A stretch of DNA of 64,000 nucleotides, from NCBI RefSeq assembly GCF_003946265.1, contig NZ_RHNO01000012.1:17382-81381 (forward strand), written 5' to 3'. Positions 19,749 to 28,834 of the stretch are shown here, piece by piece. A program made the translations under genes and the position numbers. The stretch comes from Levilactobacillus yonginensis (GTDB lineage Bacteria > Bacillota > Bacilli > Lactobacillales > Lactobacillaceae). Position 1 is the first letter of the stretch, and every line of letters starts with the position of its first letter. The notes under the pieces were generated by a model. That model saw only the letters and a list, made by a program, of their open reading frames with translations, had not been told where the DNA came from and ran no database searches.

Positions 19749-20456
19749 ATGAGTAGAGTCTTAGTCGTCGATGACGAGCCTGCCATCGTGACGTTGCTAC
19801 AATACAACCTGGAACAAGCAGATTATCAAGTTGTGACGGCAATTGACGGTGAGCAGGCCTTAAACCTAGCGTTACATGAGAAGTTTGATGTCATTTTGTT
19901 AGATTTAATGTTACCTAAGATGGATGGCGTGGAAGTGACCAAACGTTTGCGCCAGGAAAAGATTAGTACGCCCATCATTATGATTACGGCTAAGACCAGC
20001 GAATTCGATACCGTTTTTGGGTTGGAATTAGGTGCTGACGATTACATCACGAAACCGTTCAGTCCTCGTGAGGTCATTGCACGAATGAAGGCAGTCATGC
20101 GGCGGTACCACGATGACGAGCCACAGGCGACGACCCCAACGAAGGTCGATCACCGGTTGCAAGTCGCTGATTTGACGATTGATCAGGATAAGTTTCAAGT
20201 TAAACGGGGAACGACGCCCATTGATTTGACGCCTAAGGAATTTGAACTTTTGCTTTTCTTTGCGAAGCGGCCGGGTAAGGTTTGGAGCCGTGAGCAGTTA
20301 CTAGAAGGTGTTTGGGGATTTGACTACAGTGGGCAAACCCGGATGGTGGACATTCACGTGTCCCACCTGCGCGAAAAAATTGAGCTCGACCCGAAGCATC
20401 CAGTTCTCTTGAAGACTGTGCGAGGGTTTGGCTACACGTTTGAGGCGCAGCCATGA
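19749..20456 (+). CDS. phoP: OmpR-type response regulator PhoP
   Basis: 235 residues. The receiver domain has the acidic pair DDEP (about 8-11), phospho-acceptor Asp in ILLDLMLPKMDG (about 53) and Lys in TKPFSPRE. The winged-helix DNA-binding domain (about 135-235) has LTPKEFELLLFF and RGFGYTF. ATG at 19749 has the strong site AGGAGGGG. It overlaps phoR by four bases. It lies directly before phoR and the pst operon, whose promoter has a Pho box, which supports the phosphate role. Confidence 0.9.
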   Translation: MSRVLVVDDEPAIVTLLQYNLEQADYQVVTAIDGEQALNLALHEKFDVILLDLMLPKMDGVEVTKRLRQEKISTPIIMITAKTSEFDTVFGLELGADDYITKPFSPREVIARMKAVMRRYHDDEPQATTPTKVDHRLQVADLTIDQDKFQVKRGTTPIDLTPKEFELLLFFAKRPGKVWSREQLLEGVWGFDYSGQTRMVDIHVSHLREKIELDPKHPVLLKTVRGFGYTFEAQP

Positions 20457-21796
20457 TTCGCCGTCTAACGACAGCCTTGTTGATCACGGGTGGCTTGAAC
20501 ATCCTGTTAGTGTGGTTGGTTGATTCGCCACACTTAGGCTTGGCATTGCTGGTGGCCTGGTCCTTAGCAATTCTGGAAACGGTCGCGATTGGTTATCTGA
20601 TCAGGTGGGGGGATCAGCGGATCTCAATCCTCACGAACAAAGTTCAGGGGATTCGCCGTGAGGAGACACCTGCCCACGTGCTCTTGTCACCGCATGATCC
20701 GTTTTATCAATTGGCGTTGCAGATCAATTATCTGCAGACCCAGCAGCGGAAGGTGCAACGCCAAATGGCCGGGCAAAATCAAGAGTTTGCCACGCTACTA
20801 GATTATCTACCCATCGGGGTGATGGTCATCGATCGCTATCGCAAGGTTGAGCTAGCTAACCCGGCGATGGAACAGTTCTTACAGCATCGAATTTCTCCAC
20901 GACGGCACCTGTTTACCCAGGATGTCCGACAGTTCGAGCTGGCCAGTCTCATCAACTCGGCGTTAAGCGAACGACAAACGCAGCATAAGACTTTAAAGCT
21001 ACCGGGGGTTACCGCCGATCGAACCGTCGATGTTCGAGCAGTGTATACGGCAACCTCTCAGGATTATTTTCAGGTGTTGGTCTTACTGTACGATGTGACG
21101 GAGGTCTATGCCGTTGAACAGATGCAGATGGACTTTGTGTCGAACGCTTCTCATGAGCTGAAGACACCAGTTACAGCGATTTCAGGGTTTGCCAAGACGT
21201 TGTTAGCGGGAGCAAAGGATGATCCGGAGAAGTCCGTTGAATTCCTAAAGATCATTGACGAACAGAGTGAACGCTTAGTTGAGTTGATCAACGATGTATT
21301 GACGATTTCCCATATTGAATCGGGGAATGCTGTCGAGGCAACCGCGGTTCCCGTTGGTCAGATGGTGGCCAATCAAGTCCGGTTATTGGCGCCATTGGCG
21401 GGTGTGAATCAGGTGACTCTGGTCAATCAGGTACCCAATGACTTAATTGAAACGACTGACCGCAGAAAGTTTGACCAGATCTTGAAGAACGTGCTGGGAA
21501 ATGCCATCAAATATAATCGGCCACAGGGGTCGATTACGATTTCAACGACTAAGTCGGGACGGTCGTGGGCGTTGATTATTGCCGACACGGGTGTGGGGAT
21601 TTCTCCCCAGGATCAGTTAAGGGTCTTTGAACGATTCTACCGAGCAGACGTGTCTCACTCGAACCAACTAGTCAGTGGGAGTGGCCTGGGCCTCGCAATT
21701 GTCCGGGAACTCGTGGAGTCATTGAATGGTAAAATTGATTTACAAAGCGCAATTGACGAAGGAACGACGGTTACGATGACCTTTCCTGTCGACTAG
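20453..21796 (+). CDS. phoR: Sensor histidine kinase PhoR
   Basis: 447 residues. Two N-terminal membrane helices (about 5-22 and 28-50) are separated by only a few residues, so there is almost no outside sensor loop. A PAS-like domain follows (about 105-215), then HisKA with the phospho-acceptor His in SNASHELKTPVTAISG (about 236) and an HATPase domain with NAIKYN, DTGVGIS and GSGLGLAIV. Signal input probably comes from the Pst transporter and PhoU, as in other PhoR proteins. It ends at a terminator before pstS. Confidence 0.9.
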   Translation: MIRRLTTALLITGGLNILLVWLVDSPHLGLALLVAWSLAILETVAIGYLIRWGDQRISILTNKVQGIRREETPAHVLLSPHDPFYQLALQINYLQTQQRKVQRQMAGQNQEFATLLDYLPIGVMVIDRYRKVELANPAMEQFLQHRISPRRHLFTQDVRQFELASLINSALSERQTQHKTLKLPGVTADRTVDVRAVYTATSQDYFQVLVLLYDVTEVYAVEQMQMDFVSNASHELKTPVTAISGFAKTLLAGAKDDPEKSVEFLKIIDEQSERLVELINDVLTISHIESGNAVEATAVPVGQMVANQVRLLAPLAGVNQVTLVNQVPNDLIETTDRRKFDQILKNVLGNAIKYNRPQGSITISTTKSGRSWALIIADTGVGISPQDQLRVFERFYRADVSHSNQLVSGSGLGLAIVRELVESLNGKIDLQSAIDEGTTVTMTFPVD

Positions 21797-21806
21797 CGTT
21801 GCCCCA

Positions 21807-21840
21807 ACGGGACTCACCAAAGTGGTGAATCCCGTTTTTT
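21807..21840 (+). terminator. Terminator after phoPR
   Basis: ACGGGACTCACCA/TGGTGAATCCCGT stem with one internal mismatch and AAG loop, then T-run. Confidence 0.88.
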
Positions 21841-21873
21841 ATTTTGCGTAATAATTCCTAATATTGGGTTACA

Positions 21874-21927
21874 TTTACACAACCTTTACAATACGTCTAC
21901 CAGACATTTACATTCGTTCGCTATACT
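21874..21927 (+). promoter_or_regulatory. pst promoter with four-repeat Pho box
   Basis: Four direct hexamers start at 21874 (TTTACA), 21885 (TTTACA), 21896 (TCTACC) and 21907 (TTTACA), exactly 11 bases apart, the helical phasing of PhoP boxes in Firmicutes. A -10 TATACT lies at 21922-21927 and no -35 is present, as expected for a PhoP-activated promoter. Confidence 0.85.
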
Positions 21928-21979
21928 TACTTTTGAAATGGTTGAGCCGCGACGCTCAACCGATAGGAGGTCAAGCGGT

Positions 21980-22864
21980 ATGTCTAAAAAACGCTGGGTA
22001 CAAGGACTCGTTCTGGTTGTCTTACTAGTCTTAGGAGTCTTTGCTTATCAAACGCGTCAGGTCAGCCACGCGGGGGAATCCATCACCGCGGTTGGGTCGA
22101 CAGCTCTGCAACCCTTAGTGGAGGCGGCAGGGGAACAGTATACGGGAGAACACTTAGGAACGTTCGTAAACGTCCAGGGTGGGGGTACTGGAACTGGTCT
22201 TAGCCAAATTCAAGAGGGTGCTGTGCAGATTGGTAATTCCGATCTGTTTGCCGCTGAGCAAAAAGGCATCCGTTCGACTGAACTGGTTGACCACCGGGTA
22301 GCCGTGGTCGGCATTACGCCAATCGTCAATAAAAAAGTGGGCGTCAAAAACTTATCGACTAAGCAATTAATCGGGGTATTTACTGGTAAGATCACCAACT
22401 GGCAACAGGTAGGGGGAGCTAACCTCCCCGTTGTTTTGATCAATCGGGCTCAGGGAAGCGGAACCCGGGCAACGTTTGAGCAATTTGGCTTGAACAAAAG
22501 TCGCTCAAAGACGGCGCAGGAACAGGATTCCTCGGGGATGGTGCGGTCAATTGTGGCCACCACTCCGGGCGCAATCAGTTACGTGGCGTTTTCCTACGTG
22601 GACAAAACGGTCCAAGAACTGGATTTGAATCACGTCGCCCCAACGGAGGTCAACGTGACCACGAACAAATGGCGAATTTGGTCCTATGAACACTTGTATA
22701 CCAAGGGACAGCCAACCGGGTTGACCAAGAACTTCATTACGTATGTTCAGTCACCAGCAGTTCAAAAAACGCTGGTCCGTCAACTGGGTTATTTGTCACC
22801 TGATCAAATGCAAGTTGAACGGAATGCACAGGGACACGTTAAACAGTTGGGAGGCACGAAGTAA
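21980..22864 (+). CDS. pstS: Phosphate-binding protein PstS
   Basis: 294 residues. After an N-terminal membrane segment (about 8-24) the PBP-like fold has GSTALQPLVEAAG, GGGTGTGLSQIQEG and NRAQGSGTRATFEQFG, which contact phosphate. It delivers Pi to PstCA. There is no cysteine in a lipobox (the segment runs VFAYQTRQVSHAGES), unlike most Gram-positive PstS lipoproteins, so it is either anchored by an uncleaved signal or released. ATG at 21980 has AGGAGG nine bases before. It overlaps pstC by one base. Confidence 0.92.
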   Translation: MSKKRWVQGLVLVVLLVLGVFAYQTRQVSHAGESITAVGSTALQPLVEAAGEQYTGEHLGTFVNVQGGGTGTGLSQIQEGAVQIGNSDLFAAEQKGIRSTELVDHRVAVVGITPIVNKKVGVKNLSTKQLIGVFTGKITNWQQVGGANLPVVLINRAQGSGTRATFEQFGLNKSRSKTAQEQDSSGMVRSIVATTPGAISYVAFSYVDKTVQELDLNHVAPTEVNVTTNKWRIWSYEHLYTKGQPTGLTKNFITYVQSPAVQKTLVRQLGYLSPDQMQVERNAQGHVKQLGGTK

Positions 22865-23793
22865 TGAAAGCAACGCAACAGTTAGAACAACAATTAAAGC
22901 GGCGTTCTAAGGCCGCCAAATTGGAAATCTGGGGGCGGGTCGTTAGCTTCTCAGCACTGCTCTTGATTGTGGCCGTCGTGGTTGCCATCATCGGGTTTGT
23001 TGCCTCTAAGGGGATTGCGACGTTTACGAGCAATCACGTTAATCTCTGGGACTTTCTAACCGGTAAGCAATGGAATCCTAACATTACGGATGCTAATGGT
23101 AAGCCCGAAGTTGGCGCATTACCCATGATTGTGGGGTCCTTCTTAATCACAATTTTATCAGCGTTAGTGGCTACGCCCTTTGCAATTGGAACGGCAGTCT
23201 TTATGAATGAAATCTCTCCCAATAAGGGAGCCAAGATTTTACAACCCGTTACGGAATTGTTGGTGGGAATTCCCTCAGTAGTGTATGGATTTATTGGGTT
23301 GTCCGTGGTGGTCCCCGTGACGCGGGCCATTTTCGGTGGGAGTGGTTTCGGGATTCTCTCAGGAACCTGTGTGCTCTTCGTGATGATTTTACCCACGGTA
23401 ACGTCCATGAGTGCCGATGCGTTGAAGTCGGTTCCTCGTTATTACCGGGAAGCGTCACTAGCCTTGGGCGCGACGCAATGGCAGACCATCTATAAAGTAG
23501 TCCTCCGGGCGGCAACGCCGGGACTAATGACGGCGGTAGTTTTCGGGATGGCTCGGGCCTTCGGTGAGGCTTTGGCCGTACAAATGGTTATCGGGAACGC
23601 GGCGTTAATGCCCAATAGTCTGGTGTCACCATCATCGACGCTGACGTCTGTCTTGACGACGGGAATTGGGAACACCGTGATGGGCTCCCTACAGAACAAT
23701 GCGCTCTGGTCATTGGCACTCGTTCTCTTACTGATGTCCTTAATCTTTAACTTAATTATTCGCTTGATTGGCCGAAAGGGGCGCTTGCAATAA
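22864..23793 (+). CDS. pstC: Phosphate ABC transporter permease PstC
   Basis: 309 residues with six membrane segments; the inner-membrane permease motif is REASLALGATQWQTIYKVVLRAATPG (EAA loop, about 195-220). It forms the phosphate channel with PstA. It starts on the TAATG overlap with pstS and ends on the same kind of overlap with pstA, pointing to translational coupling. Confidence 0.92.
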   Translation: MKATQQLEQQLKRRSKAAKLEIWGRVVSFSALLLIVAVVVAIIGFVASKGIATFTSNHVNLWDFLTGKQWNPNITDANGKPEVGALPMIVGSFLITILSALVATPFAIGTAVFMNEISPNKGAKILQPVTELLVGIPSVVYGFIGLSVVVPVTRAIFGGSGFGILSGTCVLFVMILPTVTSMSADALKSVPRYYREASLALGATQWQTIYKVVLRAATPGLMTAVVFGMARAFGEALAVQMVIGNAALMPNSLVSPSSTLTSVLTTGIGNTVMGSLQNNALWSLALVLLLMSLIFNLIIRLIGRKGRLQ

Positions 23794-24677
23794 TGACTTC
23801 TAAAAAACAAAATCAGCTAGCCATTGGTGCTCTTTACGGAATTGCCGGGTTAGTTGTCCTGATTCTGCTTGCGCTATTGGGGTACATCTTAGTGAGTGGG
23901 ATGCCTAAATTGAGTTGGCACTTTCTAACTTCTCCAGCCAAGGCGTTCTTGTCTGGCGGTGGGGTGGGAATCCAACTGTTCAATTCCTTTTACCTCTTGA
24001 TCCTGGCGATGCTGATTTCATTTCCCATTGCTTTGGGTGCGGCAATCTACCTCTATGAATACGCGAAGGATAACTGGGTGACTGCCACGATTCGAACGGC
24101 CATTGAAATTCTAAGCTCACTGCCATCGGTGGTGGTTGGGTTGTTTGGTTTCCTGTTCTTCGTGGTGAAGTTACGGTTGGGCTTCTCCATTCTTTCTGGA
24201 GCCTTTGCGTTAACCTTCTTCAACCTACCGTTGTTGACGCGGAGCATTGAGGATTCACTCCGAACAATCAGTGACGTTCAACGCGAAGGTGGTTTGGCGT
24301 TGGGGTTGTCGCGTTGGGAAACGGTGACCCGGGTCATCTTGCCAGCAGCAGTGCCCAGTATTTTGACCGGTGTTATCTTAAGTGCCGGCCGGGTCTTCGG
24401 TGAAGCTGCCGCTTTAATTTATACGGCGGGTCAAAGCGCCCCAGCGTTGAACTTTGCCGACTGGAATCCATTCAATATCTCCAGTCCATTGAATCCGATG
24501 CGGCCAGCTGAAACGTTGGCAGTCCACATTTGGAAAATCAATTCTGAGGGCATCATGCCGGACGCGAAAGCCATTTCGTCTGGGTCGTCCGCTGTTTTGG
24601 TCCTGGCAATCTTGCTATTTAATTTCGCCGCCCGCTACCTAGGTAAGCGGCTGTACAAGCGGCTAACATCTGCATAA
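23793..24677 (+). CDS. pstA: Phosphate ABC transporter permease PstA
   Basis: 294 residues with six membrane segments and the EAA loop [28 protein letters not shown] (about 168-190). It pairs with PstC. It overlaps pstC by one base and is followed 13 bases later by pstB1 with an AAAGGAGGG site. Confidence 0.92.
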   Translation: MTSKKQNQLAIGALYGIAGLVVLILLALLGYILVSGMPKLSWHFLTSPAKAFLSGGGVGIQLFNSFYLLILAMLISFPIALGAAIYLYEYAKDNWVTATIRTAIEILSSLPSVVVGLFGFLFFVVKLRLGFSILSGAFALTFFNLPLLTRSIEDSLRTISDVQREGGLALGLSRWETVTRVILPAAVPSILTGVILSAGRVFGEAAALIYTAGQSAPALNFADWNPFNISSPLNPMRPAETLAVHIWKINSEGIMPDAKAISSGSSAVLVLAILLFNFAARYLGKRLYKRLTSA

Positions 24678-24690
24678 AGGAGGGCACGCC

Positions 24691-25515
24691 ATGTTTGTGA
24701 ATAACGACGTCAGAAAGTCTGAAGAAATGTTAGAACGACACGTCACCCAACCAAGTGAGGCGGGGCACCCCATTATTCTGTCGACCGAGGACCTGCACGT
24801 GTATTATGGCAAAAAGGAAGCCCTGTTCGAGGGTGACCTGCAATTTGCCAGTAACCAAATTACGGCGTTGATAGGGCCTTCGGGTTCCGGTAAATCCACG
24901 TTCTTACGGTCCTTGAACCGAATGAATGATCGAATTGCGACGGTGACTGGGCGCATCATGTATCGTGGCGTGGACATTAACCAACCGGCCGTGGACGTCT
25001 ATGAGATGCGTCGGCGGGTGGGGATGGTGTTCCAACGCCCTAATCCGTTTGCCAAATCAATCTACGATAACATCGCGTTTGCTTTACGCCTGCGTGGGGT
25101 GACGGGCAAACACGAGTTGGATGAAATTGTAGAAACATCCCTCAAACAGGCAGCACTTTGGGACCAGGTCAAGGATGACTTGAACAAGAGTGCCTTGGCG
25201 CTGTCCGGGGGACAAGCGCAGCGGTTATGCATTGCCAGAGCGATTGCCGTCAAACCCGATATTTTGTTGTTGGATGAGCCGGCAAGTGCTTTGGATCCCG
25301 TGTCAACCGGTCAGCTGGAAGACACGTTGTTGGAATTGAAGGAGAATTACACCATTATCATCGTGACGCACAACATGCAACAAGCGGCCCGAATCAGTGA
25401 ATACACGGCATTTTTCAATCAGGGGCGGGTGTTGGAATACGACACCACGAGCCAAATATTTACGAATCCACAGGTTCAGGTCACGAGTGATTATGTTTCG
25501 GGGAACTTCGGCTAA
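24691..25515 (+). CDS. pstB1: Phosphate ABC transporter ATPase PstB (first copy)
   Basis: 274 residues. Walker A is [11 protein letters not shown], the signature LSGGQAQR, and Walker [13 protein letters not shown]; the Q-loop is FQRPNPF. It has an N-terminal extension of about 25 residues relative to pstB2. It supplies energy to PstCA. The final residues SDYVSGNFG match the family end. Confidence 0.9.
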   Translation: MFVNNDVRKSEEMLERHVTQPSEAGHPIILSTEDLHVYYGKKEALFEGDLQFASNQITALIGPSGSGKSTFLRSLNRMNDRIATVTGRIMYRGVDINQPAVDVYEMRRRVGMVFQRPNPFAKSIYDNIAFALRLRGVTGKHELDEIVETSLKQAALWDQVKDDLNKSALALSGGQAQRLCIARAIAVKPDILLLDEPASALDPVSTGQLEDTLLELKENYTIIIVTHNMQQAARISEYTAFFNQGRVLEYDTTSQIFTNPQVQVTSDYVSGNFG

Positions 25516-25530
25516 GAGGAGGAAAAGAAC

Positions 25531-26289
25531 ATGAGTAAGGAAATTTTGACGACACAGGACCTACATCTGTATTATGGGGATAAGGAAGCTTTGAAGGGAA
25601 TCAACCTGAACTTCGATGAGAAGGGCATTACCGCGTTGATTGGACCATCCGGTTGTGGGAAGTCCACGTATCTGCGGACACTGAATCGCATGAACGACTT
25701 GATTCCCAACGTGACTATTACGGGAACCATTAAATTTAAGGACCAGAATCTCTATTCACCTAGTGCGGATACGGTTGAAATTCGGAAAGAAATTGGGATG
25801 GTCTTTCAGCAACCGAACCCCTTTCCATTCTCAATCTATGACAACGTCATTTACGGCTTGCGAATTGCCGGTGAGAAAGACAAAGAAAAACTGGATGCTG
25901 TGGTTGAAAAATCCTTGCGGCAAGCAGCGGTTTGGGATGAAGTGAAGGACCATTTGCATGAAAGTGCGTTGGCCCTTTCTGGTGGGCAACAGCAACGGGT
26001 CTGCATTGCACGAGTGCTCGCCGTTTCACCAGAGATTATTCTGTTGGACGAACCGACCAGCGCACTGGATCCGGTGTCCAGCAGTCAAATTGAAGCAACT
26101 CTCTTGAATTTACGGAATGATTATACGATTATTATCGTAACCCATAACCTCCAGCAAGCCTCGCGAATCGCTGATCGAACAGCGTTCTTCATGAATGGTG
26201 AGCTGATTGAGGTGGATCAAACCAAGAACATTTTTATGAATCCCGCCAAGAAACAGACGGAAGACTACATTAGTGGGCGCTTTGGCTAA
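25531..26289 (+). CDS. pstB2: Phosphate ABC transporter ATPase PstB (second copy)
   Basis: 252 residues, the standard PstB length. Motifs: [45 protein letters not shown]. It lies 15 bases after pstB1 and 11 before phoU in one operon. Tandem pstB genes are common in lactobacilli and streptococci; whether the two form a heterodimer or replace each other is unknown. Confidence 0.92.
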   Translation: MSKEILTTQDLHLYYGDKEALKGINLNFDEKGITALIGPSGCGKSTYLRTLNRMNDLIPNVTITGTIKFKDQNLYSPSADTVEIRKEIGMVFQQPNPFPFSIYDNVIYGLRIAGEKDKEKLDAVVEKSLRQAAVWDEVKDHLHESALALSGGQQQRVCIARVLAVSPEIILLDEPTSALDPVSSSQIEATLLNLRNDYTIIIVTHNLQQASRIADRTAFFMNGELIEVDQTKNIFMNPAKKQTEDYISGRFG

Positions 26290-26300
26290 GGAGGTAACTT

Positions 26301-26978
26301 ATGCGAAGATTATTTGATGATGAGTTAGCAGATTTAGACGCTGACTTTACAGAAATGGGGATGCTGGTTAGTGAGGTCATTCAGCAATCGGTAGATTCTT
26401 TTACGAATCGGGATGCCGTGGCCGCCCAGCATATTATTGATACTGATCATGAAATCAACCAACGTGAAATTGCGTTGGAAAAGAAGACGTTTGAGATGAT
26501 TGCCCTGTACCAGCCAGTGACGACTGACTTGCGAGAAATCGTTACGATTTTAAAGGCCGTCTCAGAACTGGAACGAGCAGGGGACCACGCGAGAAACATT
26601 GCTCATGCGACCATTAAGTTTGGCTCCAAGCAGAAGATTCCGGTCCTGGAAGAGTTAATCGACCAAATGGGCCAGTTGGGCACGCAAATGATCAAGGATG
26701 TCCTGACGGCTTACGTGAACAAGGATGAACACGAAGCTCGTAAATTAGCAGACATTGATCGTAAGTTGGACCAATTGAATCATCAGGTTAGAGCAGATAG
26801 CTATCAACAAATGCGGCAGGACCCAGTCTTTGAAACCGGTGCTTCCATTTACCTGAACGTGGCCCAAGATTTGAGCCGCATCGGGGATTACGTGACAAAC
26901 GTGTGTGAATGGATCGTCTATCTGAAATCTGGGCAAATCATTGAATTGAATCCAGCCAACCAGGATTCAACGGACTAA
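26301..26978 (+). CDS. phoU: Phosphate uptake regulator PhoU
   Basis: 225 residues, all-helical, with two PhoU repeats. Each carries a metal-binding acidic motif: ELERAGDHARNIA (about 91-103) and LSRIGDYVTNVCE (about 193-205). PhoU links PstB to PhoR and prevents activation when phosphate is high. It is the last gene of the pst operon before the terminator at 27009. Confidence 0.93.
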   Translation: MRRLFDDELADLDADFTEMGMLVSEVIQQSVDSFTNRDAVAAQHIIDTDHEINQREIALEKKTFEMIALYQPVTTDLREIVTILKAVSELERAGDHARNIAHATIKFGSKQKIPVLEELIDQMGQLGTQMIKDVLTAYVNKDEHEARKLADIDRKLDQLNHQVRADSYQQMRQDPVFETGASIYLNVAQDLSRIGDYVTNVCEWIVYLKSGQIIELNPANQDSTD

Positions 26979-27008
26979 ACGTTAACCAAAACTGAAGATT
27001 TAGATGAA

Positions 27009-27043
27009 CGACCACTGGAAACTTGCTTTCAGTGGTCGCTTTC
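27009..27043 (+). terminator. Terminator of the pst operon
   Basis: CGACCACTGGAAA/TTTCAGTGGTCG stem, followed by a weak T-rich stretch (CTTTCGTTATT). Confidence 0.7.
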
Positions 27044-27094
27044 GTTATTCTTGCCGTAATAGGAAATCAATTTTACAAAAGGAAGTGTCCGTCG

Positions 27095-27430
27095 ATGGCA
27101 GCAAAAAAACGTTTTGTTCGTTCCCGTACGAACCGATTAGTTGGTGGGGTATTGGGCGGAATCGCCGAATACTTTAATTGGAATGCCAACCTCTTACGGC
27201 TAATTTACGTGTTAGTTTCTCTCGCGATTCCGACCCACGGAATCTTGGGATTATTAGTGTATGTGGTCGTCATGACCTTCATGCCGCTGGATGATTCTCG
27301 ACCTGTTGGGGGACCCAGCTTGCGCGACCTCTTTCGGGGGGGAACAGACGCCGCACAGGATTCTGGTCGCAAAGTGATTCATGATGTGACTGAGCAGGAT
27401 ATTAAGAATCAGCACAAGGATGGTGAGTAG
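27095..27430 (+). CDS. PspC domain membrane protein
   Basis: 111 residues. The PspC domain (about 6-66) has the pattern RSRTNRLVGGVLGGIAEYFN followed by a membrane segment (ILGLLVYVVVMTFMPL). The C-terminus (about 70-111) is hydrophilic. Start ATG at 27095 after AAAAGGAAGTG; the frame is open upstream into the pst terminator, which is not used. PspC proteins sense envelope stress. It overlaps the next gene by 11 bases and with it resembles yvlC-yvlD upstream of hprK in B. subtilis. Confidence 0.85.
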   Translation: MAAKKRFVRSRTNRLVGGVLGGIAEYFNWNANLLRLIYVLVSLAIPTHGILGLLVYVVVMTFMPLDDSRPVGGPSLRDLFRGGTDAAQDSGRKVIHDVTEQDIKNQHKDGE

Positions 27431-27803
27431 CGTGGGCTTTTGGCGACGAATATTCTTTAATGCCCTAATATTCCTGGCTCTAGCGGGGTTCTTTCAAAGC
27501 TCCTGGGCAGGGAGCCTGCAAAACTCCTTCGTAGTATCTAGTGTGTGGGTCGCCATTCTGGCGAGTCTGGTGCTCGCGTTGTTGAATGCAGTCGTCCGGC
27601 CCATTCTATTCGTATTATCACTCCCAATCACTATTTTGACCCTCGGGTTGTTCAGCATTGTCATTAATGCGGCCATGTTGGAGCTGACCTCGGCGTTGGT
27701 AGGGAACAGCTTTGCCTTCACCTCGTTTGGGACGACCATGATCATCGCGGTGGTAATGGCGCTTTTCAATACAATTATTAGCGATCACTATGCTCGAGGA
27801 TAA
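27420..27803 (+). CDS. YvlD-type small membrane protein (phage-holin IV superfamily)
   Basis: 127 residues with four hydrophobic segments; LLNAVVRPILFVLSLPITILTLGLFSIVINAAML is the family hallmark. It is a chromosomal YvlD-like protein, not a prophage holin. ATG at 27420 overlaps pspC by 11 bases; GTG at 27432, just after the pspC stop, is an alternative start. The role is unknown; conserved linkage to pspC suggests envelope stress. Confidence 0.8.
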   Translation: MVSSVGFWRRIFFNALIFLALAGFFQSSWAGSLQNSFVVSSVWVAILASLVLALLNAVVRPILFVLSLPITILTLGLFSIVINAAMLELTSALVGNSFAFTSFGTTMIIAVVMALFNTIISDHYARG

Positions 27804-27849
27804 GTTGACTCGCAAACGAATTAATTTGGTAGGAGTCGACCCCGTAAAG

Positions 27850-27858
27850 TGCTAAAAT
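27850..27858 (+). promoter_or_regulatory. Putative hprK promoter (extended -10)
   Basis: TGC followed by TAAAAT (27853-27858), 36 bases before the ATG; no good -35 is visible. Confidence is limited. Confidence 0.4.
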
Positions 27859-27893
27859 TAAAGTAGTTTACTATGCAGTAAGGAGGAGCGCCC

Positions 27894-28829
27894 ATGACAG
27901 AGAGTGTCACAGTGGCCGACCTCGTCAAGGTGAACCGGTTGGATATTTATTCCGGTGAAGATGACTTGGACCGACCAATTACCACCAGTGATATTTCACG
28001 TCCCGGTCTGGAATTGACCGGTTACTTTAATTATTACCCAGCTCGACGAGTGCAGTTACTTGGAATTACTGAAACGTCGTTTGCTAAAGGGATGAGTCAC
28101 GAGAAATTGTTGGATGTCATGCGGAAAATGTGTCAACCTGAAACACCCGCATTCGTGATTTCTACGCAGTTGGATCCGCCAGAAGAGTTGAAAGAATCCG
28201 CTAAGGAAGCTGGAATTCCCATCTTAGGAACGAAGCTGACAACTTCGCGGGTCCTCAGTAACATGACTAACTTCTTAGAAGGTAAGTTGGCGGAACGTCA
28301 GTCAGTTCACGGTGTTTTAGTCGATATCTACGGTGTTGGGGTCATGATTACTGGTGACTCTGGTGTCGGGAAGAGTGAAACGGCGTTGGAACTGGTTAAA
28401 CGGGGCCACCGGCTGATTGCCGACGACCGAGTTGAAGTTTACCAACAAGACGAACAGACCCTGGTAGGGGCGGCACCGGCCATTCTTAGCCATCTGTTGG
28501 AAATCCGTGGGATTGGGATCATCGATGTCATGAACCTCTTTGGTGCTGGCGCAGTGCGTTCTGAAACGGATATTGACCTGATTGTGCACCTGGAAGCCTG
28601 GCACGATGATAACCACTTTGATCGCTTAGGTAACAACAGTGAGTCACAACGGTTCTTTGACGTTGTTGTGCCTAAGATTACGATTCCAGTTAAGACTGGG
28701 CGTAACTTAGCAATCATTATTGAAGCGGCAGCCATGAACTTCCGGGCCCGTTCCATGGGATACGATGCAACAAAGGTTTTTGATGAGAACTTAAAGCGCT
28801 TAATTAAAAAGAACGGAAATAACTCATAA
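27894..28829 (+). CDS. hprK: HPr kinase/phosphorylase
   Basis: 311 residues. The P-loop GDSGVGKSE (about 154-162) and the family signature [17 protein letters not shown] (about 203-219) are intact, with the N-terminal domain typical of Firmicutes. It phosphorylates HPr on Ser46 in response to fructose-1,6-bisphosphate and dephosphorylates it at high Pi. HPr-Ser-P is the co-repressor of CcpA, so this gene controls the cre sites seen in the window. It starts the hprK-lgt-gpsA-galU-(trxB) run; AGGAGG precedes the ATG. Confidence 0.96.
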   Translation: MTESVTVADLVKVNRLDIYSGEDDLDRPITTSDISRPGLELTGYFNYYPARRVQLLGITETSFAKGMSHEKLLDVMRKMCQPETPAFVISTQLDPPEELKESAKEAGIPILGTKLTTSRVLSNMTNFLEGKLAERQSVHGVLVDIYGVGVMITGDSGVGKSETALELVKRGHRLIADDRVEVYQQDEQTLVGAAPAILSHLLEIRGIGIIDVMNLFGAGAVRSETDIDLIVHLEAWHDDNHFDRLGNNSESQRFFDVVVPKITIPVKTGRNLAIIIEAAAMNFRARSMGYDATKVFDENLKRLIKKNGNNS

Positions 28830-28834
28830 GGGAG

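Noticed and set aside
27420..27803. Phage holin as a sign of prophage
   Set aside because: The protein is YvlD-like, next to pspC and hprK as in other Firmicutes, with no phage genes near.
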